The position numbers were made by a program, and so were the translations under genes. From Paracoccus aerius (GTDB lineage: Bacteria; Pseudomonadota; Alphaproteobacteria; Rhodobacterales; Rhodobacteraceae): a DNA stretch of 64,000 bases. Positions 18,060-26,782 of the stretch are shown here, piece after piece; position 1 is the stretch's first letter; every line of letters starts with the position of its first letter. The notes under the pieces are model-generated. The model ran no database searches, had not been told where the DNA came from, and saw only the letters and a list, made by a program, of their open reading frames with translations. The stretch is taken from the NCBI RefSeq assembly GCF_014656455.1, contig NZ_BNCL01000011.1, positions 62,001 to 126,000 on the forward strand, in the 5' to 3' direction.

Positions 18060-18953
18060 ATGGACACAAACCGGATTTCCCCGCTGTACCGCACCGCACC
18101 GGGCGACAGCGAAACCGCCCTGCCCCAGGGTCTGCGCGCGGAAACGGCGGCCCGGTCCGACCGCGCCTATGTCACCCTTGTGACGAACCCCGATTACCTG
18201 CCGGGGGCCGAGGCGCTGCTTCGGTCGCTGAAGCTGACGGGCACGCAGGCCGATCTGGTGGTGATGCATCGCGGCCTTGGCCCGGCGCATCTGATGCGGC
18301 TGCGCGCGCATGGCGCCCGGCTGATCGGGGCGGATCTTCTGCCCACCTCTGACGGGTTCGACCGGGCCCATGCCCGCGACGCATTGCACGCCCGCGCGGC
18401 CTTCACCCAAGGCGGCAAGCCCGACTTCCACACGCCGCTGGACAATTTCGTCAAGCTGCGGCTGTGGCAACTCGATTACGAGCGCTGCGTCTTCATCGAC
18501 GCCGATGCCGTGGTGCTGCGCAGCGTGGAGAAACTGTTCGACCTGCCCGAGTTCTGCGCCGCCCCCAATGTCTATGACGGGCTGGACGGCTTTCACCGCA
18601 TGAACTCGGGGGTGTTCACGGCGCGGCCCAACCTCCGCACGTTCAACGCAATGATGGCGCATCTTGACCGGCCAGGGGTCTTCTGGCGGCGCACCGACCA
18701 GACCTTCCTGCAGGATTATTTTCCCGACTGGCAGGGCCTCTCGATCCATCACAACATGCTGCAATACGTGTGGATGAACATGCCCGAGCTGTGGAGCTGG
18801 GAAGACATCCGCATCCTGCATTTCCAGTATGAAAAGCCCTGGCAGGACCATGACAAGTCGCATCTGCTGCGCCCGCTGATCGACCTGTGGCGCGCCATTG
18901 CCGAAGGCCATCCGGTGCCCGACCTGGCAGCCCAGGTCCGACCCGCCGCCTGA
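18060..18953 (+). CDS. GT8-like (glycogenin-type) glycosyltransferase
   Basis: The 297-residue protein starts MDTNRISPLYRTAPGD. It has a GT-A fold beginning YVTLVTNPDYLPGAEALLRSL (about residues 37-57), the acceptor/donor block LDNFVKLRLWQLDYERCVFIDADAVVL with a DxD metal site (DAD, about 147-149), and HRMNSGVFTARPN, all typical of GT8/glycogenin-like enzymes. The sugar and acceptor are unknown. AGGA sits 6 bases before the ATG. Its stop overlaps the next start (TGATG), pairing it with an epimerase-like gene. Confidence 0.86.
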   Translation: MDTNRISPLYRTAPGDSETALPQGLRAETAARSDRAYVTLVTNPDYLPGAEALLRSLKLTGTQADLVVMHRGLGPAHLMRLRAHGARLIGADLLPTSDGFDRAHARDALHARAAFTQGGKPDFHTPLDNFVKLRLWQLDYERCVFIDADAVVLRSVEKLFDLPEFCAAPNVYDGLDGFHRMNSGVFTARPNLRTFNAMMAHLDRPGVFWRRTDQTFLQDYFPDWQGLSIHHNMLQYVWMNMPELWSWEDIRILHFQYEKPWQDHDKSHLLRPLIDLWRAIAEGHPVPDLAAQVRPAA

Positions 18954-19756
18954 TGCGCATCGCCCTGACCGGCGCCTCCGGGATCGTCGGCGGCTTCGTG
19001 CTGCGGGCGGCACAGGCGGGGGGGCACCAGGTTACCTGCCTCGACCGCAGCAGCGGCTTTCACCTGGGCCACGCGCCCGACCTGTCGGGGCATGACGCGC
19101 TGATCCATTGTGCCTTCGCCCATGCCCCCGGCCGTTACCGCGGCGGCGAGGGCGACGACCCTGGCGGCTTCCTCCGCCTGAACCGCGACGGGACCCGCCG
19201 CCTGTTCGACGCAGCCGTCCGAGACGGGACAGGCCGCATCGTCTTCCTGTCCTCGCGCGCGGTTCATGACGGTTATCCGGCAGGAGCCAAGCTGGCCGAT
19301 GACCTGCCGCCCCGCCCCGCCAACCTTTATGGCCAGGTAAAGGCGGATGCCGAGGCCTATCTTGCCCAACTGCCTGTCAGGGGCACATCGATTCGCGCAA
19401 CGGGCGTCTATGGCCTGCCCGGCAAGTGGCGCGACCTGTTCAGCGACTATCTGGCGGGTCGCCCGGTCCCGCCCCGGATAGCCACCGAGGTTCACGGCGA
19501 CGATCTGGCCGCGGCGATCATGCTGCTTCTGGATCAGCCCGCGCCGCCCGGCCAGGTGAATTGCAGCGACATCATCCTCGACCGCCATGACCTTCTGGCC
19601 GAGGTCCAGGCCTTGACAGGCTGCACCCATCCCCTGCCGGCGCGCGCCGATTCCGCGCCCCTGCGCATCCAGTCATGCGACCGGCTGCTGGCGCTCGGCT
19701 GGAAGCCCGGCGGCATGGCAAGGCTGCGCGCCACCTTGCCCCATCTTCTGTGCTAG
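18953..19756 (+). CDS. NAD(P)-dependent epimerase/dehydratase (extended SDR)
   Basis: The 267-residue protein has the Rossmann motif TGASGIVG (residues 6-13), Ser-Ser in VFLSSRAVHDGY (about 98-109) and YGQVKADAE, i.e. the YxxxK active site (about Tyr125-Lys129). It is probably a sugar-nucleotide epimerase, dehydratase or reductase. Coupling by one base to the GT8 gene suggests both act on one glycoconjugate. It converges with cobT; the 75-base gap contains only a short GC hairpin. Confidence 0.85.
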   Translation: MRIALTGASGIVGGFVLRAAQAGGHQVTCLDRSSGFHLGHAPDLSGHDALIHCAFAHAPGRYRGGEGDDPGGFLRLNRDGTRRLFDAAVRDGTGRIVFLSSRAVHDGYPAGAKLADDLPPRPANLYGQVKADAEAYLAQLPVRGTSIRATGVYGLPGKWRDLFSDYLAGRPVPPRIATEVHGDDLAAAIMLLLDQPAPPGQVNCSDIILDRHDLLAEVQALTGCTHPLPARADSAPLRIQSCDRLLALGWKPGGMARLRATLPHLLC

Positions 19757-19831
19757 AACATCCTCGGGGCTAGGGCGCCCCAGGCGTCCGCAGCGGGTCC
19801 GATGACCCCCTGTCCGCCAATGCCGCAAGGA

Positions 19832-21700
19832 TCAGGCCCGGCGGATCGAGGCCATGCCCAGAACCCGCGCACGCTTGCGCGGATCGCTGTCGAACAGGGC
19901 CGCCAATTGCTCGGTTATTGCGCCTGCAAGCTGATCCGCGTCGGTGATCGTGACCGCGCGTTCGTAATAGCGCGTGACGTCATGGCCGATGCCGATTGCC
20001 AGCAACTCGACCATGCGCTTCTTTTCCACCATGGCGATCACGTCGCGCAGGTGCTTCTCCAGATAGTTCGCCGGATTGACGGACAAGGTCGAATCGTCGA
20101 CCGGCGCCCCGTCGGAAATCACCATCAGGATCTTGCGCGCCTCGGTCCGGCGGACCAGCCGCTTGTGGGCCCATTCCAGGGCCTCGCCGTCGATGTTTTC
20201 CTTCAGCAGGCCTTCCTTCATCATCAGCCCCAGGTTCGGCCGCACCCGCCGCCAGGGCGCGTCGGCCGACTTGTAGATGATGTGGCGCAGGTCGTTCAGC
20301 CGACCCGGCTGCGCAGGACGGCCCGCCTGCAGCCAGGCCTCGCGGGACTGGCCGCCTTTCCAGGCACGGGTGGTAAAGCCCAGGATCTCGACCTTGACGC
20401 TGCAGCGTTCCAGCGTGCGGGCCAGCACGTCGGCGCAAATCGCCGCGATGCTGATGGGCCGGCCCCGCATCGAACCCGAATTGTCGATCAGCAGGGTCAC
20501 CACGGTGTCGCGGAACTCGGTATCCTTTTCGACCTTGAAGGACAGCGGAGTGGTGGGATTCGCCACCACGCGCGCAAGCCGACCGGCGTCCAGAACGCCT
20601 TCCTCCTTGTCGAATTCCCAGCTGCGGTTCTGCTGGGCCTGCAAACGGCGCTGCAGCTTGTTGGCCAGCCGCGACACCGCGCCGCGCAGGGGTTCCAGCT
20701 GCTTGTCCAGATAGGCCCGCAGCCGTTCCAGTTCGGCCGGGTCCGCCAGGTCCTCGGCGCGGATCTCCTCGTCCCAGGTCTGGGCGAAGACCTTGTAGTC
20801 GGCGCTCGCCTCGCTGACCGGGGGCGGCAGGTCGGGCGGGGTTTCCGACTCGGGCATCTCGGCTTCGTCGGTCAGCTGCTCGTCGGACTGGTCGTCCATG
20901 CTGACCTGGGCCTGGCGCTCGTCCTGCTGCTGTTCCTGCGACCGCTCGGGAGACGCCTCGGCATCCTCGCTGTCGTCCTGGTCGCGGGACTGGTTGTCGC
21001 CCGCTTCCTCGTCCTGCTCGGCATTCTCGTCAGCGTCGTCCTCGTCCGGCTGGTCGGGATCGTCGCCCAGCTGGTCGGCATAGCCCAAGTCGCTGATGAC
21101 CTGCCGCGACAGGCGCGCGAATGCCGCCTGGTCGGCAAGCACCTCGTTCACATGCGCCAGGGAACCGCCCGCCTGCTGTTCCACGAAAGGGCGCCACAGA
21201 TCCGCCACATGCTGGGCGCCGCCGGGAAGCTGCCGGCCCGTCGCGGCCTGGCGCAGGATATAGCCGGCAGCCACCGCCAGCGGCGCGTCGGCAGGCGCCT
21301 TGATCTGGGCATAGCCCTTCTTTTCGGCATCGGCGCCGATGCGGGCATCGATATTGGACAATGCGCCCGGCATGTCACGCGCGCCAAGCGCCTCGCAGCG
21401 CGCGGTTTCCATCGCCTCGTAAAGCTCTCGGGCCATGGGGCCGGCGGGGGCAAAGCGGGCATGGGTCGAGGCATCGTGATGGCGCATCCGCATCGCCAGG
21501 GCATCTGCGGTTCCCCGGGCCTGAAGCACCTCGTCGCGGCCCATGCGGCGGCTGACCTGCGGCAGGCGCATCGTGTCGCCCGCCACGCCCGAGGGATCGG
21601 CGCTGAATGTGACGTTCAGTTCCCGGTCGTCGGCCAGGGCGCGGGTGGCCTCGGACAAGGCCTTCTTGAACGGGTCGGCGGGGTTGTCGGACTTTTTCAT
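19832..21700 (-). CDS. cobT: Cobaltochelatase subunit CobT
   Basis: CobT works with CobS (AAA+) and CobN to insert cobalt into hydrogenobyrinic acid a,c-diamide in aerobic vitamin B12 synthesis. The 622-residue protein starts [22 protein letters not shown], has a long acidic linker (about residues 205-310, runs of Asp/Glu/Gln) and a C-terminal von Willebrand A domain with MIDAS motif DNSGSM (about residues 412-417). CobS, often next to cobT, is not in this neighbourhood. It diverges from an FMN reductase gene. Confidence 0.93.
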   Translation of the reverse strand: MKKSDNPADPFKKALSEATRALADDRELNVTFSADPSGVAGDTMRLPQVSRRMGRDEVLQARGTADALAMRMRHHDASTHARFAPAGPMARELYEAMETARCEALGARDMPGALSNIDARIGADAEKKGYAQIKAPADAPLAVAAGYILRQAATGRQLPGGAQHVADLWRPFVEQQAGGSLAHVNEVLADQAAFARLSRQVISDLGYADQLGDDPDQPDEDDADENAEQDEEAGDNQSRDQDDSEDAEASPERSQEQQQDERQAQVSMDDQSDEQLTDEAEMPESETPPDLPPPVSEASADYKVFAQTWDEEIRAEDLADPAELERLRAYLDKQLEPLRGAVSRLANKLQRRLQAQQNRSWEFDKEEGVLDAGRLARVVANPTTPLSFKVEKDTEFRDTVVTLLIDNSGSMRGRPISIAAICADVLARTLERCSVKVEILGFTTRAWKGGQSREAWLQAGRPAQPGRLNDLRHIIYKSADAPWRRVRPNLGLMMKEGLLKENIDGEALEWAHKRLVRRTEARKILMVISDGAPVDDSTLSVNPANYLEKHLRDVIAMVEKKRMVELLAIGIGHDVTRYYERAVTITDADQLAGAITEQLAALFDSDPRKRARVLGMASIRRA

Positions 21701-21738
21701 AAGGATTGATAGAACACCGCTGCGCCCGTCAGGCAAGG

Positions 21739-21748
21739 GCACATGTGC
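21739..21748. promoter_or_regulatory. Perfect 10-bp palindrome GCACATGTGC
   Basis: The palindrome lies in the 152-base divergent region between cobT and the FMN reductase gene, near the likely cobT promoter (TTGCCT-N17-TCTATC on the minus strand just downstream). It could be an operator, but one 10-bp palindrome can occur by chance. Confidence 0.25.
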
Positions 21749-21852
21749 GCGAATGCAGGCCGTGCTGTGCATCGCCGCATGCCGAAAGGATGAACCAGGT
21801 CCGCGAAACAAGGTTATTCTGGCGCCGCCATCATAAGGAAAGGACGACGCAC

Positions 21853-22434
21853 ATGACCAAGCCGCGGATCGGCATCATCATCAGTTCAACCCGAGACACG
21901 CGCTTTGCAGACAAGCCCGCGCAGTGGCTGTTGGACAAGGTCAAGGACCATCCGGACCTGGACTTCGCGCTGATCGACCTGCGCGACCAGGACCTGCCCT
22001 TCTTCAACGAGGCGGCCTCGAACCTGTGGATGCCGTCCAGCGATCCGCGCGCCATAGCCTGGCAGGAAAAGCTGGCAGGCTTCGACGGCTTCGTCTTTGT
22101 GGTGGCGGAATATAACCGGTCGATCACCGGGGCGCTGAAGAACGCGCTGGACCAGGCCTACAAGGAATGGAACCGCAAGCCGTTCGGGGCCCTGGCCTAT
22201 GGCAGCATGGGCGGCGCCCGCGCCCTGGAGCATCTGCGCCTGATCGGGATCGAGCTTCAGATGGTGCCCTTGCGCAATGCCGTCCATATCGGCGCCGGAG
22301 ACTTCTTCAAGGTCTCGCCCTTGGGTGCGAACGCGCCAATGAGCGAGATCGAAGGAAACCTGGAAGGCTCGTTGAACGCGATGCTGGAAGAACTGACGTG
22401 GTGGGCGAAAACGCTGCAGGCCGCGAAAGCCTGA
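21853..22434 (+). CDS. NADPH-dependent FMN reductase (flavodoxin-like fold)
   Basis: The 193-residue protein begins [21 protein letters not shown], the phosphate-binding start of the NADPH-dependent FMN/azo reductase family, and contains the diagnostic [21 protein letters not shown] (about residues 86-106) and [14 protein letters not shown] (about 117-130). It likely reduces FMN or quinones as a detoxifying reductase. GGAAAGGA lies upstream of the ATG. The adjacent hairpin at 22444 separates it from the convergent PopZ-like gene. Confidence 0.9.
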   Translation: MTKPRIGIIISSTRDTRFADKPAQWLLDKVKDHPDLDFALIDLRDQDLPFFNEAASNLWMPSSDPRAIAWQEKLAGFDGFVFVVAEYNRSITGALKNALDQAYKEWNRKPFGALAYGSMGGARALEHLRLIGIELQMVPLRNAVHIGAGDFFKVSPLGANAPMSEIEGNLEGSLNAMLEELTWWAKTLQAAKA

Positions 22435-22443
22435 CATCCGGAT

Positions 22444-22469
22444 CGGGCAGCACCGCAAGGCGCTGCCCG
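22444..22469 (+). terminator. Hairpin between convergent genes
   Basis: Perfect 8-bp stem CGGGCAGC (22444-22451) and GCTGCCCG (22462-22469) with a 10-base loop, lying between the FMN reductase stop and the stop of the PopZ-like gene. There is no T-run, so it may be a bidirectional hairpin or a 3'-end stabiliser. Confidence 0.5.
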
Positions 22470-22476
22470 GCTGCGT

Positions 22477-23346
22477 TCAGAAGCGGTCCAGATGGGCGTC
22501 GATGGCCGCGGCGATCTCTCGCCGGATCACGGCCCGCAGGTTGGCCGAGAAGCGCTGGCCCAGTTCGCCGTTCAGTTCTTCCTGCACCATCTCTCGCAGA
22601 AGCTCGCGGATCGCGCGGTCCTCGTCGTCGGCGTCGGCCACCGCGCGCTGCTCGGCGTCGAAGGCCGCAGCCTCGGCGGCCAGATGGGCGACCGTGTCGA
22701 CGGCACCGTGATCGGGCGACATCACCCAGCCTGACGCCCGCTGTTCGGAGAGCTTGCCCGCGGCCAGAGCCACGGGCTTCGGTTCCTCGATCTCGGGCCG
22801 CATCCGGGCCTTCCAGTCGAAGGCTTCGGCGAAATCGTCCTCGTCCTCGGCGCTGTCGTCAACAAGGGCCGAGAAGCTGTCGGCCGCCGGGGCGGGCGCG
22901 GCTTCGACCTGCGGGGCCGCTTCGCGAAGCTCGGGGCGCAGCCAGGAACGCCAGCCAGACGGCTTGGGGGTCTCGGGTTGCTCGACCCGGCGTTCGGCGC
23001 CAAGGCGCAGCGGGGCCGCGTCCGCAGGGGGAACGACCTCGGGCCTGGCGCGGAGGATGAACTGCGGGACCGGTGGCGTCTCGACCACCTCCTCAACCGC
23101 CGGGGCCGGCGCGGGACGCACGGCCGTTTCCACCATCTGCCGGGCAAGCGCCGCGTTGCCGCCGTAACGGCGGGCCAGAAACTCGCCCGCGTCGTCCTGG
23201 ACCAGGCCGGTGCGGTCGGCGCGGATGCTGTCACGGGCGGAACTGAGCGCATCGTCGTCCGCGATCATGCGGCGGATCGCGGTCAGGACATCGCCGATGT
23301 CCTCGGAAAGGCGGGCGGCGTTCTGCGAGAAGCGGGGATCAGCCAT
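22477..23346 (-). CDS. PopZ-like protein (N-terminal helix, acidic disordered middle, C-terminal helices)
   Basis: The 289-residue protein has an N-terminal helix ending AIRRMIADDDA (about residues 23-33), close to the IRRIIxDD motif at the N-terminus of PopZ/DUF2497 proteins. A middle of about 200 residues rich in Pro, Ala, Glu and Asp follows, then C-terminal helices with IRELLREMVQEELNGELG and ANLRAVIRREIAAAI (about 246-283). PopZ self-assembles at cell poles and tethers chromosome and signalling proteins in Caulobacter. The resemblance is architectural and made by eye, so the name is tentative. It is followed by tolC upstream on the same strand. Confidence 0.6.
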   Translation of the reverse strand: MADPRFSQNAARLSEDIGDVLTAIRRMIADDDALSSARDSIRADRTGLVQDDAGEFLARRYGGNAALARQMVETAVRPAPAPAVEEVVETPPVPQFILRARPEVVPPADAAPLRLGAERRVEQPETPKPSGWRSWLRPELREAAPQVEAAPAPAADSFSALVDDSAEDEDDFAEAFDWKARMRPEIEEPKPVALAAGKLSEQRASGWVMSPDHGAVDTVAHLAAEAAAFDAEQRAVADADDEDRAIRELLREMVQEELNGELGQRFSANLRAVIRREIAAAIDAHLDRF

Positions 23347-23369
23347 GGTGACCCCCGCCGTTCAGGGCA

Positions 23370-24770
23370 TCAGTCGCGCCCGATCGCGCGCAAGACGCGG
23401 TCAAGGCTTTCGCCCTGCTTGCTGGTGTAGGGCGCGTCGCGCACGGCGTTGTAGTACTGCGAAGGGTCATAGGTCGGAATCCCCAGGTTCAGGTGTTCTA
23501 CCGTAAGACGACCCATAGCAGCGAGAAGTTGATAATGTGCTAACTGGAGCTGCGCTTCCGCCGTGATCTTGTCGGCGCGGGCTTCCAGAAGCGATTGTTC
23601 CGCGTCCAGCACGTCCAGCGTGGTACGCGCGCCAAGCGCCGCTTCCTCACGCACGCCGTTATAGGCCTGCTGGGCTGCGGCGATCTGTTCATCGATGGCG
23701 CTGATCTGCGCGCGCGCCACGGCAATGTTGGCCCATGATTCGCCGACCTGCTGGCTGATCTGTCGGGACACGTTCAGCAGCACCGACCGCGCCTGATCCC
23801 GCTGGGCCATTGCCTGGCGGTGCTGGGCAGGCAACCGCCCGCCGGAATAGATCGTCTGGCTCATGGTGAGGCCGACCGAGGCGCTGTCGCGGGTATCGTC
23901 GGCACCACCCAGCGTGGCCTGGGGACTGCGCGTGATGCCCGCCCCGATATTGCCCGTCAGCCGGGGATTGCGCTCTGCCGCGGCGGCGGCGACGCCCAGT
24001 TCGGCGGCCGCTGCCCGGCGCTGCGCCTGCGCGATCAGGGGGTGGTTGCGCTGCCCGATCGCCCGCGCCTCGTCGACCGAGGCGGGAAGTCGCGGCAGCG
24101 GCGGGGGCGCGTCCAGACGGCCAGGCAGCCGACCTGTCGCGGCCAGATAGCTTTCGCGCGCGATTTCCAGATCACCCTGCGCCGAAGCCAGCCCTGCCTG
24201 GGTCTGCGCAAGCTGCGCATCGGCCAAAGCCACGTCGGTGACGGTGATTTCACCCACGTCAAAGCGGTCTTGCGCGGCCTGGCGTTCGCGGGTCAGAACC
24301 TCGACCGAGTTCTGTTGCAGGGCAACCCGCTCGCTCGCCTGCCTGATGTCAAAAAAGGCAACTGTGGCCGCCAGCAGGATGTCCTGTTCGACCGCGACAA
24401 GGCCCTGGCGGGCGGCAAGCACCTGCTCTTTCACCGCGTCAATGGCCAGTTGCGACCGGCCCCAGTCGTAAAGGGTCATCTCGGCGCCGATCTGCAGGCT
24501 GGTCGAACGCGAGGTGGTATAGCCCGTCAGACCCTCGGCCCGCTGCACGGTATGGCTTGCGGTCCACTGGACCACCGGGCGCAGCGCCGAGATCGCGATG
24601 GCCACATCCTCGTCCGCGGCGCGCAGGACGGCGCGGTTCTGTTCGATCAACGCCGAGTGGCGATAAGCCGCGACCATCGTATCGGCCAGCGACTCGGCCA
24701 TCGCCGATTGCCCGCCCAAGGCCATGACCGCGCCAAGGGCAAATCCGCCAAGGATGCGCAGCCCCCTCAC
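23370..24770 (-). CDS. tolC: TolC family outer-membrane efflux protein
   Basis: TolC forms the outer-membrane exit channel for type I secretion and RND/ABC efflux. The 466-residue protein has a signal peptide ([18 protein letters not shown], cleaved near residue 25) and two repeated OEP halves with long coiled-coil helices (about residues 50-230 and 255-430). The GTG start overlaps the stop of the upstream methyltransferase gene by 4 bases (GTGA). This order, a Pcm-family gene then tolC, is usual in Rhodobacteraceae. No inner-membrane partner gene is adjacent. Confidence 0.92.
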   Translation of the reverse strand: MRGLRILGGFALGAVMALGGQSAMAESLADTMVAAYRHSALIEQNRAVLRAADEDVAIAISALRPVVQWTASHTVQRAEGLTGYTTSRSTSLQIGAEMTLYDWGRSQLAIDAVKEQVLAARQGLVAVEQDILLAATVAFFDIRQASERVALQQNSVEVLTRERQAAQDRFDVGEITVTDVALADAQLAQTQAGLASAQGDLEIARESYLAATGRLPGRLDAPPPLPRLPASVDEARAIGQRNHPLIAQAQRRAAAAELGVAAAAAERNPRLTGNIGAGITRSPQATLGGADDTRDSASVGLTMSQTIYSGGRLPAQHRQAMAQRDQARSVLLNVSRQISQQVGESWANIAVARAQISAIDEQIAAAQQAYNGVREEAALGARTTLDVLDAEQSLLEARADKITAEAQLQLAHYQLLAAMGRLTVEHLNLGIPTYDPSQYYNAVRDAPYTSKQGESLDRVLRAIGRD

Positions 24771-25420
24771 AGCGAGAAACTCCGCGCGCGTTGGAAGCCG
24801 GGCAGCAGGGGCGCGCCTGCGTTGAAGCCATAGCGCCAGACGACCCGCCCGCCGAAGCAGTGACCGATGCGCACGACGCCAAGCGCGCCTTCCAGGAACA
24901 GCGCGGCGATGCGGCCGCCTTCCTTCAACTGGGCGAGGATCGCGGGCGGAACCTCCTCGACGCCGCCATTGATCAGGATTGCGTCATAGGGGGCCTGCCG
25001 CGGCGCGCCCTGCGCCAGCGGCGCGTTCAGCACCGCGACGTTGAAGACGCCCGCCTCGGACAGGCGCCGTTCGGATTCGGCGGCCATTTCGGCGTTTTCC
25101 TCGATCGCGACGACGGTCTGGACCAGGCGGGCCAGGACGGCGGCCGAATATCCATAGCCGCAGCCCAGATCCAGAACCAGGTCGTCCGGCTGCAGATCCA
25201 GCATGTCGATCATCTTGCCCAGGGTCCGCGGTTCCAGCAGCACCCGACCGCCGCCGAGATCCAGGTTCTCGCCCGTATAGGCCACCGCGCGGCGGGATGC
25301 GGGAACGAAATCCTCCATCGGGACCGCCAGCATGGCCTCGATCACGGGGAACTTTGTGACATCATTGGGGCGAACCTGCGTGTCCACCATCATGGTGCGA
25401 CGCATGGCGAAATCGCTCAT
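24767..25420 (-). CDS. Protein-L-isoaspartate O-methyltransferase family protein
   Basis: The 217-residue SAM-dependent protein has the family glycine motif [16 protein letters not shown] (about residues 82-97), preceded by the N-terminal part [20 protein letters not shown]. True Pcm enzymes repair isoaspartyl residues. Members encoded beside tolC in alphaproteobacteria are divergent and may lack that activity, so I keep only the family name. It is the first gene of the pair with tolC. Confidence 0.85.
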   Translation of the reverse strand: MSDFAMRRTMMVDTQVRPNDVTKFPVIEAMLAVPMEDFVPASRRAVAYTGENLDLGGGRVLLEPRTLGKMIDMLDLQPDDLVLDLGCGYGYSAAVLARLVQTVVAIEENAEMAAESERRLSEAGVFNVAVLNAPLAQGAPRQAPYDAILINGGVEEVPPAILAQLKEGGRIAALFLEGALGVVRIGHCFGGRVVWRYGFNAGAPLLPGFQRARSFSL

Positions 25421-25497
25421 CTCCGGGAACCTCTGCGAGCTGCTTTAGGGCTTATTGCCACGATTCCGGGGGTCCCGCAACGCTGCACGTTCCCGTC

Positions 25498-25526
25498 TTG
25501 CAAGCCGCGCGGCCTTCCTCTATTCC
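25498..25526 (+). promoter_or_regulatory. tRNA-Cys promoter (TTGCAA-N17-TATTCC)
   Basis: TTGCAA (25498-25503) and TATTCC (25521-25526) are spaced by 17 bases, and the mature tRNA begins 17 bases after the -10 element. The spacer end and -10, CGGCCTTCCTCTAT, is identical to that of the rpmH promoter at 44446-44474, which supports both calls. Confidence 0.65.
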
Positions 25527-25542
25527 ATGCCTACCTTTCGGC

Positions 25543-25616
25543 GGCGGGTTGGCGGAGAGGTTACGCAGCGGATTGCAAATCCGTGAAGACCGGTTCGATT
25601 CCGGTACCCGCCTCCA
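25543..25616 (+). tRNA. tRNA-Cys (GCA)
   Basis: A complete 74-base tRNA including encoded CCA. The acceptor stem pairs GGCGGGT with ACCCGCC, the discriminator is T as expected for tRNA-Cys, the anticodon loop ATTGCAAAT carries GCA, and the T-loop is GGTTCGATTCC. It stands alone between the methyltransferase/tolC unit and the convergent opgC gene. Confidence 0.97.
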
Positions 25617-25648
25617 AGGGTTTCCCCCATCCAAAGGATACCGGCCCG

Positions 25649-26782
25649 TCAGGCCTTGGTTTCGCGCCGGAACCTGACGGACATCTGCCATGGCGCGCCA
25701 TAGGTCAGCCACAAAGCCGAGACCCACCACAGCGCAACCATTGCCCAGACATCGACCGCCATGCGGCGCAGGATGCCCTGGTCCAGCGGGTTCATCTGGA
25801 AGGCGTCGCCCAGCACCGACAGAAGCACGCAGGCGAGAAAGGAAAACAGCCCGCCCCGTCCGATCTGCTGCAGCGCCACGCCCAGGCGGCTTGCAGCCAT
25901 GCGCTCCATGATCCCCGCCAGGGGAACGGCGACCAGCCAGCTTGCGCCCATGATCGCCATGTAGCGGGTGCCGTCCAGGTCCCATTTGCCGATCTCGCCG
26001 CCATAGATCAGGCGCAGTGCGTCGCGGAAGGCAAGCGCGGGCTCGCCGATCTTGGCGCCGATGATGATGGCGGTGCCGAACAGGAACATGCCCGTGGACA
26101 GGACCGTCAGCAGCCTGCGGTATTGCATCAGGACCGGCATGACCTGCTTGCGGAACAGGCCCATGGCGATGCCGGAAAAGAACAGCATCTGCCAGCCGAA
26201 GGGGTTAAACAGCAGCCCGCCAAGGCGGTGGTTCGGGACAAAGGCGTTCAGCACCGGCGCAAAGCACCACAGCACGAACGACCCGGCGGCAAAGCCGACC
26301 GGATAGCGCAGCATCAGCGGCACCAGGAACGGGACCGATGCCAGCAGGATCACGTAGACCGCCAGCACGTCCAGCAGGTTCGGCTGCAGCCACATGCTGG
26401 CCAGCACCCCGAAGAAGCCGATCGGGTTTTCCAGCACCCAGATCGCATATTGGTGCCAGATCGCCGTGTGGTCCATTTCCAGGGCCAGCAGCCCGGCCGA
26501 GACAAGCGCCATCAGCATCCCGCCGAAGACGAGGGCGCGCCAGACCTCGAAGGCGCGGCGGCCAAAGCGCCATTGCGCGGCACGCCGGCCCTGTTTGGTC
26601 TCGACCGAAAGCCAGACCATGCCGACCAGGAAGCCCGACAGCAGCACGAACAGTTCCGCCGCATCGAAGATCGAGAAGTTGGCCAGCGTGAACCACCGCA
26701 TGGCCGAGATCGGCATATGGTCCAGCATGATGCAGACAAGCGCGTAGCCGCGCAGCATATCCAGGGCGATCAGCCGCTTCAT
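25649..26782 (-). CDS. opgC: OpgC-type membrane acyltransferase for osmoregulated periplasmic glucans
   Basis: The 377-residue protein starts MKRLIALDMLRGYALVCIML and has about ten membrane helices. The opening (LDMLRGYALVCIMLDHMP) and AAELFVLLSGFLVGMVW are typical of OpgC proteins, which add succinyl or related groups to periplasmic glucans. It overlaps the 3' end of opgH by 4 bases (ATGA), making it the last gene of an opgG-opgH-opgC operon. A long upstream reading-frame extension to 27271 lies inside opgH and is rejected. The acyl group added cannot be told from sequence. Confidence 0.92.
   Translation of the reverse strand: MKRLIALDMLRGYALVCIMLDHMPISAMRWFTLANFSIFDAAELFVLLSGFLVGMVWLSVETKQGRRAAQWRFGRRAFEVWRALVFGGMLMALVSAGLLALEMDHTAIWHQYAIWVLENPIGFFGVLASMWLQPNLLDVLAVYVILLASVPFLVPLMLRYPVGFAAGSFVLWCFAPVLNAFVPNHRLGGLLFNPFGWQMLFFSGIAMGLFRKQVMPVLMQYRRLLTVLSTGMFLFGTAIIIGAKIGEPALAFRDALRLIYGGEIGKWDLDGTRYMAIMGASWLVAVPLAGIMERMAASRLGVALQQIGRGGLFSFLACVLLSVLGDAFQMNPLDQGILRRMAVDVWAMVALWWVSALWLTYGAPWQMSVRFRRETKA

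Noticed and set aside
19766-19781. GGGGC-N6-GCCCC hairpin between the epimerase gene and cobT as a terminator
   Set aside because: Five pairs only and no T-run; could be chance in GC-rich DNA.
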